Source: Paralcaligenes sp. KSB-10
Lineage (GTDB): Bacteria > Pseudomonadota > Gammaproteobacteria > Burkholderiales > Burkholderiaceae_B
Direction: 5' to 3'
Assembly (NCBI RefSeq): GCF_021266465.1
Contig: NZ_CP089848.1
Span: 1,612,001 to 1,676,000, forward strand
DNA: 64,000 nt
The notes beneath the pieces were generated by a model that was given only the letters and a program-made list of their open reading frames with translations, was not told where the DNA came from and ran no database searches. Numbering within the stretch: position 1 is the stretch's first letter; every line of letters begins with the position of its first letter. Below, piece by piece: positions 27,040-35,887 of this stretch. The position numbers and the translations under genes were made by a program.

Positions 27040-27449
27040 TGGAAATTTCAAGTTTCGACGATCTGGTGCAGGCGGCACGGTTGCAAAAAGAGCCGCAAAA
27101 GCTTCTTTTCGTATTTACTAAAACGGAGCTGCCCGATGACTGTACGCCGGAGCAACGTTCCGCCTTCGAAGCTGGAACGGGGGGCGCGCTGATACCCCTG
27201 ATATGCCTCGACAAGGCGCCGGAAGAACTGGGCGAGTTCAACGGACTGCTTGAGGAATCCCACCAGTTCCTGCCGGAGTGGGCCATTGTTTTCACCGCGG
27301 CGCTTTCGGGCAAAAACGGGGTCCCGCCTACCCCGGAGCAGGTCGAAGCCGCTTTGAACAGCATGGTGGAAGCAATCAAGGCCGGTGCCGCCGATGCCTT
27401 TATTCCATTTGATGCGCACGGACAAGCCCTGCTATTTGGCCCAAGCTGA
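27039..27449 (+). CDS. Conserved 136-residue protein of the nar operon, function unknown
   Basis: Starts at ATG 27039, overlapping the narK stop by one base. The protein begins MEISSFDDLVQAARLQKEPQ, continues with LLFVFTKTELPDDCTPEQR, and ends with an IPFDAHGQALLFGPS stretch. It has no signal peptide, membrane helix or cysteine-rich motif other than C31 and C62. Similar proteins in Bordetella-type genomes carry the label ribonucleotide reductase subunit alpha, but at 136 residues and without radical or active-site cysteines that name is not credible. Tight coupling to narK suggests a role in nitrate respiration that has not been defined. Confidence 0.8.
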   Translation: MEISSFDDLVQAARLQKEPQKLLFVFTKTELPDDCTPEQRSAFEAGTGGALIPLICLDKAPEELGEFNGLLEESHQFLPEWAIVFTAALSGKNGVPPTPEQVEAALNSMVEAIKAGAADAFIPFDAHGQALLFGPS

Positions 27450-27479
27450 ATAGGCCGCCGATAGCTCCCCGCAGGTAAC

Positions 27480-27500
27480 GGGCGCCTCGCACAGGTGCCC
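27480..27500 (+). terminator. Hairpin after the nar operon
   Basis: GGGCGCCT and AGGTGCCC pair into an 8-bp stem (one G-T) with a 5-base loop, 31 bases after the last gene of the nar operon. No T tract follows, so it may be a weak or Rho-assisted end. Confidence 0.4.
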
Positions 27501-27679
27501 TGACCCTCCTTGAATGCCACGAATTACAACGACAAAGGCACAGGGAAGATGTCAATGCTAAACTTGCATCCAGGTAGTGGATGAGACAGGGCATGCTGTC
27601 ATGCCATCAAAAGTTGCCGATTCTTTCGATTCGACCGCTGGTAAGCGGTAGACAAATTTTCTGATAATGTAAGAAACGT

Positions 27680-28414
27680 ATGCGAAAGACCTTTTCCGTC
27701 ACGGCCGATGCGACCCATTGCTCGACTTGCATGCTGAGCGATCTGTGCTTGCCCTTGGGCATGTCGCATGAGCAGCGCACCACGCTCGACCAACTCATCA
27801 AGGAACGGATCCAGCTGCAAAAAGCCACTGCGTTGTTTCGCCTTGGCGATAAGGTCGAAGCCGTCTATGCCATACGTTCCGGATCAATCAAAACCCAGCT
27901 TGAAGATGCATCCGGCCAGGTTCAAATCACCGGTTTTCTATTGCCCGGGGAAATCACTGGCCTGGACGGCCTGGCCGACATGCGGCAGCCGTCAAACGCC
28001 ATCGCCATGGAAAACACCGAGGTATGCGTCATTCGCCTCGACGAAATGGATCTGCTTGCTCAGCATCTGCCTGTTTTGCAACAACAATTCAGGCGTTTGA
28101 TGAGCAAGGAAATCCAGCGCTCCCAGCAGATGGCCATGTCCATGGGAGGTTTGCGTTCAGAGCAACGCATAGCTTTATTTCTATTGAACATGTCCCAGCG
28201 CCTGTCGGCCCTGGGCTACTCGTCGACTGAATTTCTCTTGCGCATGAGCCGGGAAAACCTGGGCAACTACCTGGGATTGACACTGGAAACAGTCAGCCGC
28301 CTGCTGTCCCGTTTTGGACGCGACGGCCTGATTCGCATCCATCAGCGCGAAGTCCAGCTTCTTGATATGCAGGCACTGCAAAAGCTTGCGGGCGCAACTT
28401 CGGTAGGCTGTTGA
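27680..28414 (+). CDS. fnr: FNR-family oxygen-sensing transcription regulator
   Basis: A 244-residue CRP/FNR-superfamily protein. Cys14, Cys17, Cys23 and Cys116 correspond to the four [4Fe-4S] ligands of E. coli FNR (20, 23, 29, 122). A cyclic-nucleotide-like beta-roll covers about 35-140, and a C-terminal winged helix carries the recognition helix ENLGNYLGLTLETVSRLLSR with the E..SR contact residues that read TTGAT half-sites. It is thus expected to activate or repress genes when oxygen is low. It lies 230 bases after the nar operon on the same strand with its own likely promoter. An ACCGCT-GGTA-AGCGGT dyad (27634-27649) precedes it. Confidence 0.93.
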   Translation: MRKTFSVTADATHCSTCMLSDLCLPLGMSHEQRTTLDQLIKERIQLQKATALFRLGDKVEAVYAIRSGSIKTQLEDASGQVQITGFLLPGEITGLDGLADMRQPSNAIAMENTEVCVIRLDEMDLLAQHLPVLQQQFRRLMSKEIQRSQQMAMSMGGLRSEQRIALFLLNMSQRLSALGYSSTEFLLRMSRENLGNYLGLTLETVSRLLSRFGRDGLIRIHQREVQLLDMQALQKLAGATSVGC

Positions 28415-28429
28415 TACTTTGGCCACCCG

Positions 28430-29368
28430 CTATCGAATAGCCCCGCGAGTATTGACAAACAGCCGGTACAAGGCTTTCCCGGCCGCCATGAACAACTGAT
28501 TATTATGCTGCCCGCCAAAACAGATGTTGGCGCATCGCTCGGGAAGATGTATATGCCCAAGCGGCGCGCCGGTATTGTCAAATACCCGCACACCGTCCAG
28601 CTCTTCGGTCCCCATGCCCCACCCGCACCACAAGTTACCGTCTTCGTCGCATCGGATGCCGTCGGAAGTACCTGCCCCGCAATCGATCAGGGTCCGCTTG
28701 TTCGTTATGCCCTGGAGATCGGCGGTGACATCGAAGGCGTAGATCAGGCGATTGGGGCGCGCGCGCGAAGCCACGATGTATAGCAATTTTTCGTCGGGCG
28801 AAAAACACAAGCCGTTGGGGCCTTCGATATCGGACGCCACGACAGAAAGCTTTCCTGTGCCGCCGTCGATGCGGTAGACATTGGCGGGAAGCTCCTGCTT
28901 TGCCACAGTGCCTTCGTAAAAATTATGCAGACCGAACGGCGGATCGGTAAACCAGACCGCTCCGTCGGAACTCACGACAATATCGTTGGGTGAATTAAGG
29001 GGCTTGCCGTCAAACGAATCGGCCAGAACCGTAATGGACCCGTCGTATTCCGTTCGGGTGACCCGACGCGAGCCATGTTCGCATGTGACCAGCCTTCCCT
29101 GTCGATCACGTGTATTGCCGTTGGCATGATTGCTGGGCCCGCGATACACCGACACGCTGCCGCTGCTTTCTTCCCATTTCATGATTCTGCTATTGGGCAC
29201 GTCGCTCCACAGCAAGTATCGTCCGTCACCGAACCAGACAGGGCCTTCCCCCCAGCGCGTTCCTGTAGCCAGCTGTTCAACGGCGGCGCTGAACAAGCGG
29301 TATTTTTCGAAATTCCTGTGGAAGATTTCAATCCTGGGATCGGGATACCGCTGGCTTACTTCCCACAT
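28430..29368 (-). CDS. SMP-30/gluconolactonase/LRE-like protein
   Basis: A 312-residue six-bladed beta-propeller of the SMP-30/gluconolactonase family. Typical signatures are GEGPVWFGDGRYLLWSDVPN near residue 40, LNSPNDIVVSSDGAVWFTDP near 123 (metal-site Asn/Asp) and GPNGLCFSPDEKLLYI. These enzymes hydrolyse sugar or related lactones using a divalent metal. It has no signal peptide. ATG 29368 is preceded by an AAGG-type site. It is convergent with fnr (15-base gap) and divergent from an amino-acid ABC transporter; the physiological lactone is unknown. Confidence 0.85.
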   Translation of the reverse strand: MWEVSQRYPDPRIEIFHRNFEKYRLFSAAVEQLATGTRWGEGPVWFGDGRYLLWSDVPNSRIMKWEESSGSVSVYRGPSNHANGNTRDRQGRLVTCEHGSRRVTRTEYDGSITVLADSFDGKPLNSPNDIVVSSDGAVWFTDPPFGLHNFYEGTVAKQELPANVYRIDGGTGKLSVVASDIEGPNGLCFSPDEKLLYIVASRARPNRLIYAFDVTADLQGITNKRTLIDCGAGTSDGIRCDEDGNLWCGWGMGTEELDGVRVFDNTGAPLGHIHLPERCANICFGGQHNNQLFMAAGKALYRLFVNTRGAIR

Positions 29369-29687
29369 CGCTCTTCACCTTGCATGAAAAATATTAACTG
29401 GAGTTCTTGAAGAATCCTATCACGGTCAGCCTGAAAAATCGCCAATAAATCAATGCTGAACCAATACTTATATATTAGTATATCAGGGTAATTGCTAAGT
29501 TGACCCTGCTCGGCCACGCAACCTACCATGTCCGATAACTTACCCAACACATGATCAGCGTTGTACGCATGAGTACCCACAATTTTGAACCAATCATCAG
29601 GCCGGAAATCCTCTATCGGCAGTTTATGCCTTTTCTTTTAAATGAAATTTCCAAGGCCGCTGGCACTCTGCGGGAGCGGCCCGAACC
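29369..29687. promoter_or_regulatory. AT-rich divergent spacer upstream of the amino-acid ABC transporter
   Basis: A 319-base, conspicuously AT-rich stretch (for example TTATATATTAGTATAT near 29468-29483) between the SMP-30 gene (-) and the transporter operon (+). A TTGACC / 18 bases / TACCAT promoter-like pair lies at 29500-29529 on the + strand. A short open frame (29551-29691) fills its distal part. A 74-codon minus-strand frame also crosses it but overlaps the SMP-30 start and is not supported. Confidence 0.5.
29500..29529 (+). promoter_or_regulatory. Candidate sigma-70 promoter of the amino-acid ABC operon
   Basis: TTGACC at 29500-29505 and TACCAT at 29524-29529 are separated by 18 bases. 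Each hexamer differs from consensus (TTGACA, TATAAT) at one and two positions. Transcription would begin near 29536, upstream of the micro-ORF and the first permease gene. Confidence 0.4.
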
Positions 29688-29691
29688 GTGA
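29551..29691 (+). CDS. Possible micro-ORF (46 residues) leading the ABC transporter operon
   Basis: An open frame starts at ATG 29551 (or ATG 29569, MSTHNFEPIIRPEILYRQF) and ends at TGA 29689-29691, overlapping the GTG start of the first permease gene (GTGA). It is mixed hydrophobic/charged without a signal or membrane helix and is not recognised. No clear ribosome-binding site precedes either ATG. It could be a translationally coupled leader, a remnant of a larger gene, or chance. Confidence 0.22.
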   Translation: MISVVRMSTHNFEPIIRPEILYRQFMPFLLNEISKAAGTLRERPEP

Positions 29692-30371
29692 ATTACACGT
29701 TCAATTTTGAAATTATTCTCCAATACTGGCCCTTGATAGCGCAGGGACTGTGGACCACAGTCAAGCTGACGGCATTGGCAACGGTCCTGGGGTTTATTGT
29801 TGGCACCGCATTGGCCTATATGCGGATCAGCACGTTCAGGCCCGGGCGCCTTCTAGCCATAGCCTATATAGAAATCATCCGCAATACTCCATTACTGATC
29901 CAGGCCTATTTTCTGATTTTCGGGCTGGCCAGCATCAATATCGATTTGCCCATACTTGCAGGCGCCACCATAGCCCTGGTTATCAACGTCAGTGCATACA
30001 CGGCGGAAATCATGCGCGCCGGTATCGAATCCATACACAAAGGCCAAATAGAAGCTGCGGAATGCCTAGGGCACAACAGAGTCCAAACATTTTTTTACGT
30101 TGTACTGGCTCCGTCCATGGAACGAGTCTATCCGTCTCTGATCAGCCAATATGTATTATTGATGCTGGCCTCCAGCATATTGTCGGCTGTCGGCGTGGAT
30201 GAACTGTTTGGCGCGGTCGCCAGGATTCAAAGCCTTACCTTCCGAAACTTCGAGGCTTTCCTGGTACTGGGCGTGATCTATTTGCTCCTGTCCTTCCTGG
30301 TGCGTTACCTGTTTGTACTGTTCGGCAAATTCATATTTCCACGACAACGCAAACTGGGCACGCCGCTGTAG
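29688..30371 (+). CDS. Polar amino-acid ABC transporter permease (HisM/GlnP family)
   Basis: A 227-residue permease with about five helices. The N-terminal region (LIAQGLWTTVKLTALATVLG) and the EAA loop (GQIEAAECLGHNRVQTFFYVVL, about residues 119-140) define the polar amino-acid family. It has a GTG start at 29688, with GGGAG about 11 bases upstream. It pairs with the next permease to form the membrane channel of a type I importer. The operon order is permease, permease, binding protein, ATPase. Confidence 0.9.
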   Translation: MNYTFNFEIILQYWPLIAQGLWTTVKLTALATVLGFIVGTALAYMRISTFRPGRLLAIAYIEIIRNTPLLIQAYFLIFGLASINIDLPILAGATIALVINVSAYTAEIMRAGIESIHKGQIEAAECLGHNRVQTFFYVVLAPSMERVYPSLISQYVLLMLASSILSAVGVDELFGAVARIQSLTFRNFEAFLVLGVIYLLLSFLVRYLFVLFGKFIFPRQRKLGTPL

Positions 30372-30392
30372 CTGATCATCACGCCAACCGAC

Positions 30393-31028
30393 ATGAATAC
30401 GCATCAACTTCTCTTTTTGCTGGATGGCTTCAAAGGCACCATCATCCTTAGTCTGTTGGCTTTCCTATTTGGCGGCCTGCTGGGTTTTATCGTCAGTCTG
30501 CTGAAAATATCAAAAAACAGATATGTGCATTTTTCCGGCTCTATATATGTTGCCGTATTGCAAGGCATTCCATTGCTTGTCCTGATGGGCATCAGTTTTT
30601 ACGGGCCCAGTCTGTTCGGGCTCACACTAAGCCCCTTGCTTGCCGCCACCGTGGCGCTTACGTTTTATGCGTCTTCATATTTTGGAGAAATATGGCAAGG
30701 CTGCATCAAGGCGGTGCCCAGGCAGCAATGGGAAGCCTCGGAATGCCTGGGTTTCAACAAAACCCAGAGGTTGTTCCTGATCGTGCTGCCACAAGCATTC
30801 AAGCTTGCCTTACCCCCTACCGTGGGCTTCATGGTTCAGCTCGTCAAGAATACATCGATAGCGTCGCTGGTAGTGGGTTACGCCGAATTGGCCTACAACT
30901 CGAAAATATTGAACAACTCCACTTTTCAGCCATTCCTGTATTTCGGCTTGGCTGCTTGTCTGTATTTTGTCATTTGTTTCCCCCTTTCCGTTTTAAGCAA
31001 AAAAATGGAAGACAAGCTAAAAAAATAG
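30393..31028 (+). CDS. Polar amino-acid ABC transporter permease, second subunit
   Basis: A 211-residue permease of the same family, starting 21 bases after the first. LLDGFKGTIILSLLAFLFGG opens the first helix, and the EAA loop is VPRQQWEASECLGFNKTQRLFLIVLP. Codon usage here is less GC-biased than in the flanking core genes. The two permeases presumably form a heterodimer. Confidence 0.9.
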   Translation: MNTHQLLFLLDGFKGTIILSLLAFLFGGLLGFIVSLLKISKNRYVHFSGSIYVAVLQGIPLLVLMGISFYGPSLFGLTLSPLLAATVALTFYASSYFGEIWQGCIKAVPRQQWEASECLGFNKTQRLFLIVLPQAFKLALPPTVGFMVQLVKNTSIASLVVGYAELAYNSKILNNSTFQPFLYFGLAACLYFVICFPLSVLSKKMEDKLKK

Positions 31029-31049
31029 CTAAACATCACAGGAGCAGGA

Positions 31050-31841
31050 ATGAAAAAGCAACTCTTCATGATCGGCATGCTGTCCGCATTCATTATGGCG
31101 CACGGCGCCGTCCAGGCGGATACCTTGTCGGATATCAAGGCCCATAAGGTCATCAAAGTAGCCATCGACTTGGGCAATCCTCCGTTCGGCTTCAAAGGGC
31201 CAAACCTGGAAGCCGAAGGATATGACGTCAATACGGCACAACTGCTGGCCCAGGATCTGGGTGTCAAACTGGAAATCGTGCCCACCACGGGGCCGAACCG
31301 GATTCCCTTTCTGATCAGCAAGCGCGCCGACATCGTTATTTCAACGCTGGCCGTGACGCCGGAACGTCAGCAGGTCATTGATTTCTCGATGCCGTACGCA
31401 GCCGTTCTGAACGTGCTTGCCGCCCCGGTATCGATGAACATTCATACTCCCGCCGACTTGGCCGGCAAACGCATTGCCGCGACCCGTGGCACTACCAATG
31501 ACGTTGCCGTTACCAAAGTGGCACCGCCTTCGGCGCAAATCGTCAGGTTCGACGACGAAGCCACTACCCTGACTTCGGTCACCAGCGGGCAGGTCAAATT
31601 GGTTGCGCAAAACCCGGCAATGGTCAAGCTGATGAATGAAAAAAATCCGGCGCTGCATCTGGAAAGCAAATTCACCTTGAAGGAAATCTCTTTTGGGGTG
31701 GGAGTGCGCAAAGGCGACACAGATCTTAAAAACTGGATCAACGGCTGGATCAAGACAAATCTGAAAAATGGAAAGCTGAATCAGTTCTACAAAAAATACA
31801 ACGGAGTCGATCTGCCGGAAAAAATCACAAACGCCTCGTGA
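31050..31841 (+). CDS. Periplasmic amino-acid-binding protein (SBP family 3)
   Basis: A 263-residue solute-binding protein. Residues 1-23 are a Sec signal (MKKQLFMIGMLSAFIMAHGA, cleavage about VQA|D). Family-3 motifs follow: VIKVAIDLGNPPFGF, a GYDVNTAQLLAQDLG segment, and FLISKRADIVISTLAVTPERQQVIDFSMPY around residues 89-118. An AGGAG site lies before the ATG. The ligand is a polar amino acid or opine-like compound, not further resolved. Confidence 0.92.
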   Translation: MKKQLFMIGMLSAFIMAHGAVQADTLSDIKAHKVIKVAIDLGNPPFGFKGPNLEAEGYDVNTAQLLAQDLGVKLEIVPTTGPNRIPFLISKRADIVISTLAVTPERQQVIDFSMPYAAVLNVLAAPVSMNIHTPADLAGKRIAATRGTTNDVAVTKVAPPSAQIVRFDDEATTLTSVTSGQVKLVAQNPAMVKLMNEKNPALHLESKFTLKEISFGVGVRKGDTDLKNWINGWIKTNLKNGKLNQFYKKYNGVDLPEKITNAS

Positions 31842-31861
31842 AATCCCTCTAGAGAACCGGC

Positions 31862-32590
31862 ATGACAGCTATAGTTAAATTCGACAATGTCCACAAGAAG
31901 TTCGGCTCGAATGCCGTGCTCAAAGGCATCAGTTTTGAAGTGCAGAAAGGCGAGGTTGTGGCCATCATCGGTCAAAGCGGCTCGGGCAAGAGTACGGCTT
32001 TGCGGTGTATCGACTACCTGGAAAAAATCGATGGAGGGCATATCCAGGTTTGCGGCCACAATGTCGGCGCGCACTGCGTCGATTTGAAGCAGTTGCGGCG
32101 AGACGTGGGCATTGTGTTCCAAAGCTACAACCTGTTTCCCCACCTGACCGTCGAGAAAAACATTGTTCTTTCCTTGCGGCACATCAAGAAATTGCCCAAG
32201 CACGAAGCCAGGGAAATTGCACTGAATGTCCTGAATAAAGTAGGCCTGGTGGAAAAGGCGGATAGCTACCCCGAGCAGCTATCGGGGGGGCAGCAACAGC
32301 GGGTGGCCATCGCCCGCTCGCTGGCGATGGCCCCGAAGGTCATGCTGTTCGACGAAGTCACATCGGCGCTCGACCCGCAGCTTACAGGAGAAGTCCTGAA
32401 GGTCATAGAAGACTTGGCCGCCGGCGGCATGACCATGATCCTGGTCACCCACGAAATGGGCTTTGCCCGCAAACTGGCCGACCGGGTGATATACATGAAG
32501 GACGGGTTCGTCTGGGAAACAGGCGGCCCCGAGATTCTCGATCGGCCCGGGACCAAGGAATTGCAGGCGTTTGTCGGTACCGGTTTATAA
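31862..32590 (+). CDS. Polar amino-acid ABC transporter ATP-binding protein (GlnQ/HisP family)
   Basis: A 242-residue ATPase. Walker A GQSGSGKS (about residues 37-44), the Q-loop VFQSYNLFPHLTV, the signature [16 protein letters not shown], Walker B VMLFDEVTSALD and the H-switch LVTHEMGFA are all intact. It follows the binding-protein gene by 20 bases and completes the importer. The run of pyrimidines and TATAAT after its stop marks the start of the next transcription unit. Confidence 0.94.
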   Translation: MTAIVKFDNVHKKFGSNAVLKGISFEVQKGEVVAIIGQSGSGKSTALRCIDYLEKIDGGHIQVCGHNVGAHCVDLKQLRRDVGIVFQSYNLFPHLTVEKNIVLSLRHIKKLPKHEAREIALNVLNKVGLVEKADSYPEQLSGGQQQRVAIARSLAMAPKVMLFDEVTSALDPQLTGEVLKVIEDLAAGGMTMILVTHEMGFARKLADRVIYMKDGFVWETGGPEILDRPGTKELQAFVGTGL

Positions 32591-32609
32591 AAACCAGCCA
32601 TACTCCCCC

Positions 32610-32615
32610 TATAAT
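32610..32615 (+). promoter_or_regulatory. TATAAT -10 element upstream of the doxX-like gene
   Basis: A perfect TATAAT lies 54 bases before the ATG of the DoxX gene. The -35 region is poor (ATAAAA at 17-base spacing), so strength is uncertain. It would separate this gene from the ABC transporter operon. Confidence 0.4.
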
Positions 32616-32669
32616 GTCGGCCAGTTGCCAAAAACCGGCATTTTATTTTTATCACGGGGTATTACTTCT

Positions 32670-33080
32670 ATGTCCGCAAACTCACACGACGATCTTGGCA
32701 AGCTGGTTCTGCGCCTGACCCTGGGCATTCTGTTGCTGCTGCACGGCATTTCCAAAATACTTCACGGGACTAGCTTTATCGCAAACATGGCGACGGCGCA
32801 CGGCCTGCCCGCATTCTTCGCCTGGGCGGTCTACCTGGGTGAAGTGCTTGCACCCGTCCTTATTATCCTGGGCCTATATACTCGCCTGGGCGGCCTGCTC
32901 GCCGCGATCAACATGGTGGTGGCGCTGGCCCTGGTTCACAGCGCACAGTTATTCCACCTGAGCAACAACGGCGGCGCGCAAGTCGAATTGCAGTATTTCT
33001 ATTTGTTCGGCAGCGTGGCTATCCTGCTGCTTGGCGCCGGCCGCTACAGCGTCGGCGGCAAAGGCGGCTCCTGGAACTGA
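32670..33080 (+). CDS. DoxX family membrane protein
   Basis: A 136-residue, four-helix membrane protein of the DoxX family. The start DLGKLVLRLTLGILLLLHGI and GLYTRLGGLLAAINMVVAL are family-typical. Members are linked to quinone-dependent oxidoreductases or membrane stress, but most, like this one, have no proven role. The frame opens upstream at 32571 inside the ATPase gene; ATG 32670 with a CACGGGGT leader fits homologues. It is convergent with pstB. Confidence 0.85.
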   Translation: MSANSHDDLGKLVLRLTLGILLLLHGISKILHGTSFIANMATAHGLPAFFAWAVYLGEVLAPVLIILGLYTRLGGLLAAINMVVALALVHSAQLFHLSNNGGAQVELQYFYLFGSVAILLLGAGRYSVGGKGGSWN

Positions 33081-33113
33081 AACGGTCCACGCAATCGCCC
33101 GCAGGCCGGGCAA

Positions 33114-33135
33114 GCTGCCGGTTCTTGCCGGCAGC
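33114..33135. terminator. Hairpin between doxX-like gene and pstB
   Basis: GCTGCCGG and CCGGCAGC form a perfect 8-bp stem with loop TTCTTG in the 81-base gap between these convergent genes. Neither side has a long T tract. Confidence 0.45.
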
Positions 33136-33161
33136 AGCTTCCACCCAGGCCGATACAGGCC

Positions 33162-33938
33162 TCAGCCAAATCGGCCGGTAATGTAATCTTCGGTTTCTTT
33201 GCGTGCAGGCTTGACGAAGATTTGATCGGTTTCGCCGTACTCCATGAGTTCGCCCAGGTACATGTACGCGGTGTAGTCGGAGCAGCGCGCGGCCTGCTGC
33301 ATATTGTGGGTCACAATGACCACCGTGTAGTCCGATTTCAATTCGGCGATCAGCTCTTCGATCTTGGCGGTGGAAATGGGGTCGAGGGCCGAACACGGCT
33401 CATCAAGCAGCAGGACTTCGGGTTTGATGGCGACTCCGCGGGCAATGCACAGGCGCTGCTGCTGGCCGCCCGACAGGCCGTTGCCGCTTTGGTTCAGCTT
33501 GTCTTTGACCTCATTCCACAAAGCCGCCTTGGAAAGCGCCCATTCCACACGCTCGTCCATTTCGCCTTTGCTGAGTTTTTCGAATAAACGCACGCCAAAC
33601 GCAATGTTGTCGTAGATGCTCATGGGGAATGGAGTCGGCTTCTGAAACACCATACCGACTTTTGCCCGTATCAGCGAGATGTCCATTTTCGACGTCAGCA
33701 GATTCTCGCCATCAAGATTGATCTCGCCTTCGGCGCGTTGCCCCGGATACAGCTCGAACATACGGTTGAAGGTTCGCAGCAGCGTCGATTTCCCACAGCC
33801 CGACGGCCCGATAAAAGCCGTTACCTTGTTTTCCTGAATCGACAGGTTAACGTCGCGTATGGCGTGAAACTTGCCATAATAAAAATTGAGGTTCTTGACA
33901 TCGATTTTTACTTGTCCTGCGGGTATGGAAGTTTGCAT
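33162..33938 (-). CDS. pstB: Phosphate ABC transporter ATP-binding protein PstB
   Basis: A 258-residue ATPase of the high-affinity phosphate importer. Walker [10 protein letters not shown] is at about 44-52, [20 protein letters not shown] is the PstB Q-loop, the signature is [14 protein letters not shown] and Walker B is [15 protein letters not shown] 33938 is preferred to an in-frame codon 15 bases upstream. It is the last gene of pstSCAB here. Next to many pst operons lie phoU or phoB, but here a convergent doxX gene follows instead. Confidence 0.96.
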   Translation of the reverse strand: MQTSIPAGQVKIDVKNLNFYYGKFHAIRDVNLSIQENKVTAFIGPSGCGKSTLLRTFNRMFELYPGQRAEGEINLDGENLLTSKMDISLIRAKVGMVFQKPTPFPMSIYDNIAFGVRLFEKLSKGEMDERVEWALSKAALWNEVKDKLNQSGNGLSGGQQQRLCIARGVAIKPEVLLLDEPCSALDPISTAKIEELIAELKSDYTVVIVTHNMQQAARCSDYTAYMYLGELMEYGETDQIFVKPARKETEDYITGRFG

Positions 33939-33977
33939 AGTCAGTCCAGCCACGAAGGCATTGGCCCTCGTTCTATT

Positions 33978-34838
33978 TTATTTACGGAAAAAAGAGCGTG
34001 CGGCGATATTGATGCCCAGCACCAGCAAAGTGATCAGCGTAGCACCGGCCCATGCCAATCTGTTCCAGTCGGCGAACGGACTCGCCGCATACTGGAAAAT
34101 CACGACCGGCAAGTTGGCCATGGGGGTATTCATATCCACGGACATGAATTGATTATTCAAGGCGGTAAACAGCAAGGGGGCGGTTTCGCCCGAAATGCGG
34201 GCAATCGCCAGAAGCACCCCCGTCATGATGCCCGAACGGGCTGCCCGGTAGCAGATCAGGGTAATAATGCGCCATTGCGGGCACCCCAGCGCGGCAGCGG
34301 CTTCCCGCAAGCTATTGGGAACCAGCATCAGCATATTGTCGGTAGAGCGCACTACCACGGGTATGACCAGAATCGCCAAGGCGAATGCGCCTGCCCAGCC
34401 GGAATAATGGCCTACCTGGGCCACATAAATCGCATAAATGAACAAGCCGATAATAATCGACGGAGCCGACAACAACACATCGTTCAGGAATCGCGTAGCC
34501 GGCGCCAGCCAGCCGCGTTTTCCGTATTCGGCAAGGTAAGTGCCAGCCAGCACCCCGATAGGCGTACCAATCAGGGTACCCACCGCCGACATCATCACAC
34601 TGCCGAAAATGGCGTTGAGCAGCCCTCCGTTCGCACCGGGCGGTGGAGTATTTTGCGTGAACAAAGTATAGGAAAGAGCCGGGCCGCCCTTGTAGATCAG
34701 GGTAAGAATGATCCAGCACAACCAGAACAGGCCAAACAACAGAGTCGCCAGCGACAAAGTCAGCATAAGGCGATTGAAGCGGTGACGGCGCTTATATACT
34801 TTATTGGAAACGCTGACGGTCGAGTCGGGATTGAACAT
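33978..34838 (-). CDS. pstA: Phosphate ABC transporter permease PstA
   Basis: A 286-residue inner-membrane permease with about six helices. [28 protein letters not shown] (about residues 65-92, quoted in part) and the EAA loop [20 protein letters not shown] are PstA-typical. It pairs with PstC. The gene follows pstC by 12 bases and precedes pstB by 39. Confidence 0.95.
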   Translation of the reverse strand: MFNPDSTVSVSNKVYKRRHRFNRLMLTLSLATLLFGLFWLCWIILTLIYKGGPALSYTLFTQNTPPPGANGGLLNAIFGSVMMSAVGTLIGTPIGVLAGTYLAEYGKRGWLAPATRFLNDVLLSAPSIIIGLFIYAIYVAQVGHYSGWAGAFALAILVIPVVVRSTDNMLMLVPNSLREAAAALGCPQWRIITLICYRAARSGIMTGVLLAIARISGETAPLLFTALNNQFMSVDMNTPMANLPVVIFQYAASPFADWNRLAWAGATLITLLVLGINIAARSFFRK

Positions 34839-34850
34839 GAATGTATCCGG

Positions 34851-35789
34851 TTAATGCGAAGTGCCTTCGTTTTTGGACAAACGAAGCAAAAGCATTTTAG
34901 ACAACGCCAGGACCACCGTGGTAATCAGGAACAGAATAAGCCCCAGTTCGAGCAAGGCGGATTTTTGCATACCCCCCGCTTCGTTGAACTCATTGGCCAG
35001 AGCCGATGCGATCGAGTTGGACGGCGAGAAAACAGAGCTTGGCAAGTTGAATGCATTGCCGATCACGAAGGTCACCGCCATGGTTTCGCCCAGGGCACGC
35101 CCCAAGCCCAGCATAATGCCGCCGATAACGCCGTTTTTAGTGAAAGGCAGCACCACCTTCCAAACGACTTCCCAGGTCGTGCTGCCCAGACCGTATGCCG
35201 ATTCCTTGAACATGGGCGGAACCACTTCGAATACATCGCGCATCACCGCCGTAATGAACGGGATCACCATGATCGACAGGATAAGCCCCGCCGTAAAAAT
35301 CCCAATCCCGAACGGAGGACCGGCAAACAGCTCGTTTAATACAGGTATGGGTTCAAAAAACGCAATCAAGGGCGGCTGTATGTATTCCTGAAAAACCGGC
35401 ACAAAAACAAATAGCCCCCACATGCCATAGATAATCGAAGGTATCGCCGCAAGCATTTCAATTGCGGTGCCCAACGGCCTGCGCAGCCAGGTAGGCGACA
35501 ATTCGGTCAGAAACATGGCAATGCCGAAGGATATGGGAACGGCTATGGCCAGGGCGATCAGCGAGGTCAGCAAAGTGCCCACGACCGGCACCATGGCGCC
35601 ATAGATATTGCGGACGGGATCCCAATCGTTGGTCCACAGGAACGATATTCCGTAGGCGAGGATGGATTCGCGGCTGCCATAGATCAGCGACACCATGATG
35701 GCCGCCAGCAGCGCAAACACCAGGAAAGCAAAAGTGCGCGTCAGGTTCCTGAACAGCGTGTCCATGAAAACGTTCTGGGGGTTTTTCAT
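34851..35789 (-). CDS. pstC: Phosphate ABC transporter permease PstC
   Basis: A 312-residue permease with about six helices. [20 protein letters not shown] and the EAA segment [20 protein letters not shown] match PstC. ATG 35789 is used; an in-frame ATG 24 bases downstream (MDTLFRN) is possible, and neither has a strong ribosome-binding site. It is separated from pstS by a 165-base spacer with two strong hairpins. Confidence 0.94.
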   Translation of the reverse strand: MKNPQNVFMDTLFRNLTRTFAFLVFALLAAIMVSLIYGSRESILAYGISFLWTNDWDPVRNIYGAMVPVVGTLLTSLIALAIAVPISFGIAMFLTELSPTWLRRPLGTAIEMLAAIPSIIYGMWGLFVFVPVFQEYIQPPLIAFFEPIPVLNELFAGPPFGIGIFTAGLILSIMVIPFITAVMRDVFEVVPPMFKESAYGLGSTTWEVVWKVVLPFTKNGVIGGIMLGLGRALGETMAVTFVIGNAFNLPSSVFSPSNSIASALANEFNEAGGMQKSALLELGLILFLITTVVLALSKMLLLRLSKNEGTSH

Positions 35790-35887
35790 GACAGCCGGTT
35801 CTTTATTACACTCAGTAATGCAAGCACGCGAGGTTCCTGTTTTTAGAGGGGATCACAAAGAAATTCACTGCCATTTTTACACAACAA

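Noticed and set aside
29356-29580. A 74-codon minus-strand frame between the SMP-30 gene and the ABC operon
   Set aside because: It overlaps the SMP-30 start in another frame, crosses the AT-rich promoter region and has no ribosome-binding site or recognisable features.
33738-35339. A 533-codon open frame on the + strand across pstB, pstA and pstC
   Set aside because: It spans parts of three well-supported genes on the other strand and has a Gln/Arg-rich low-complexity translation with no recognisable motif.
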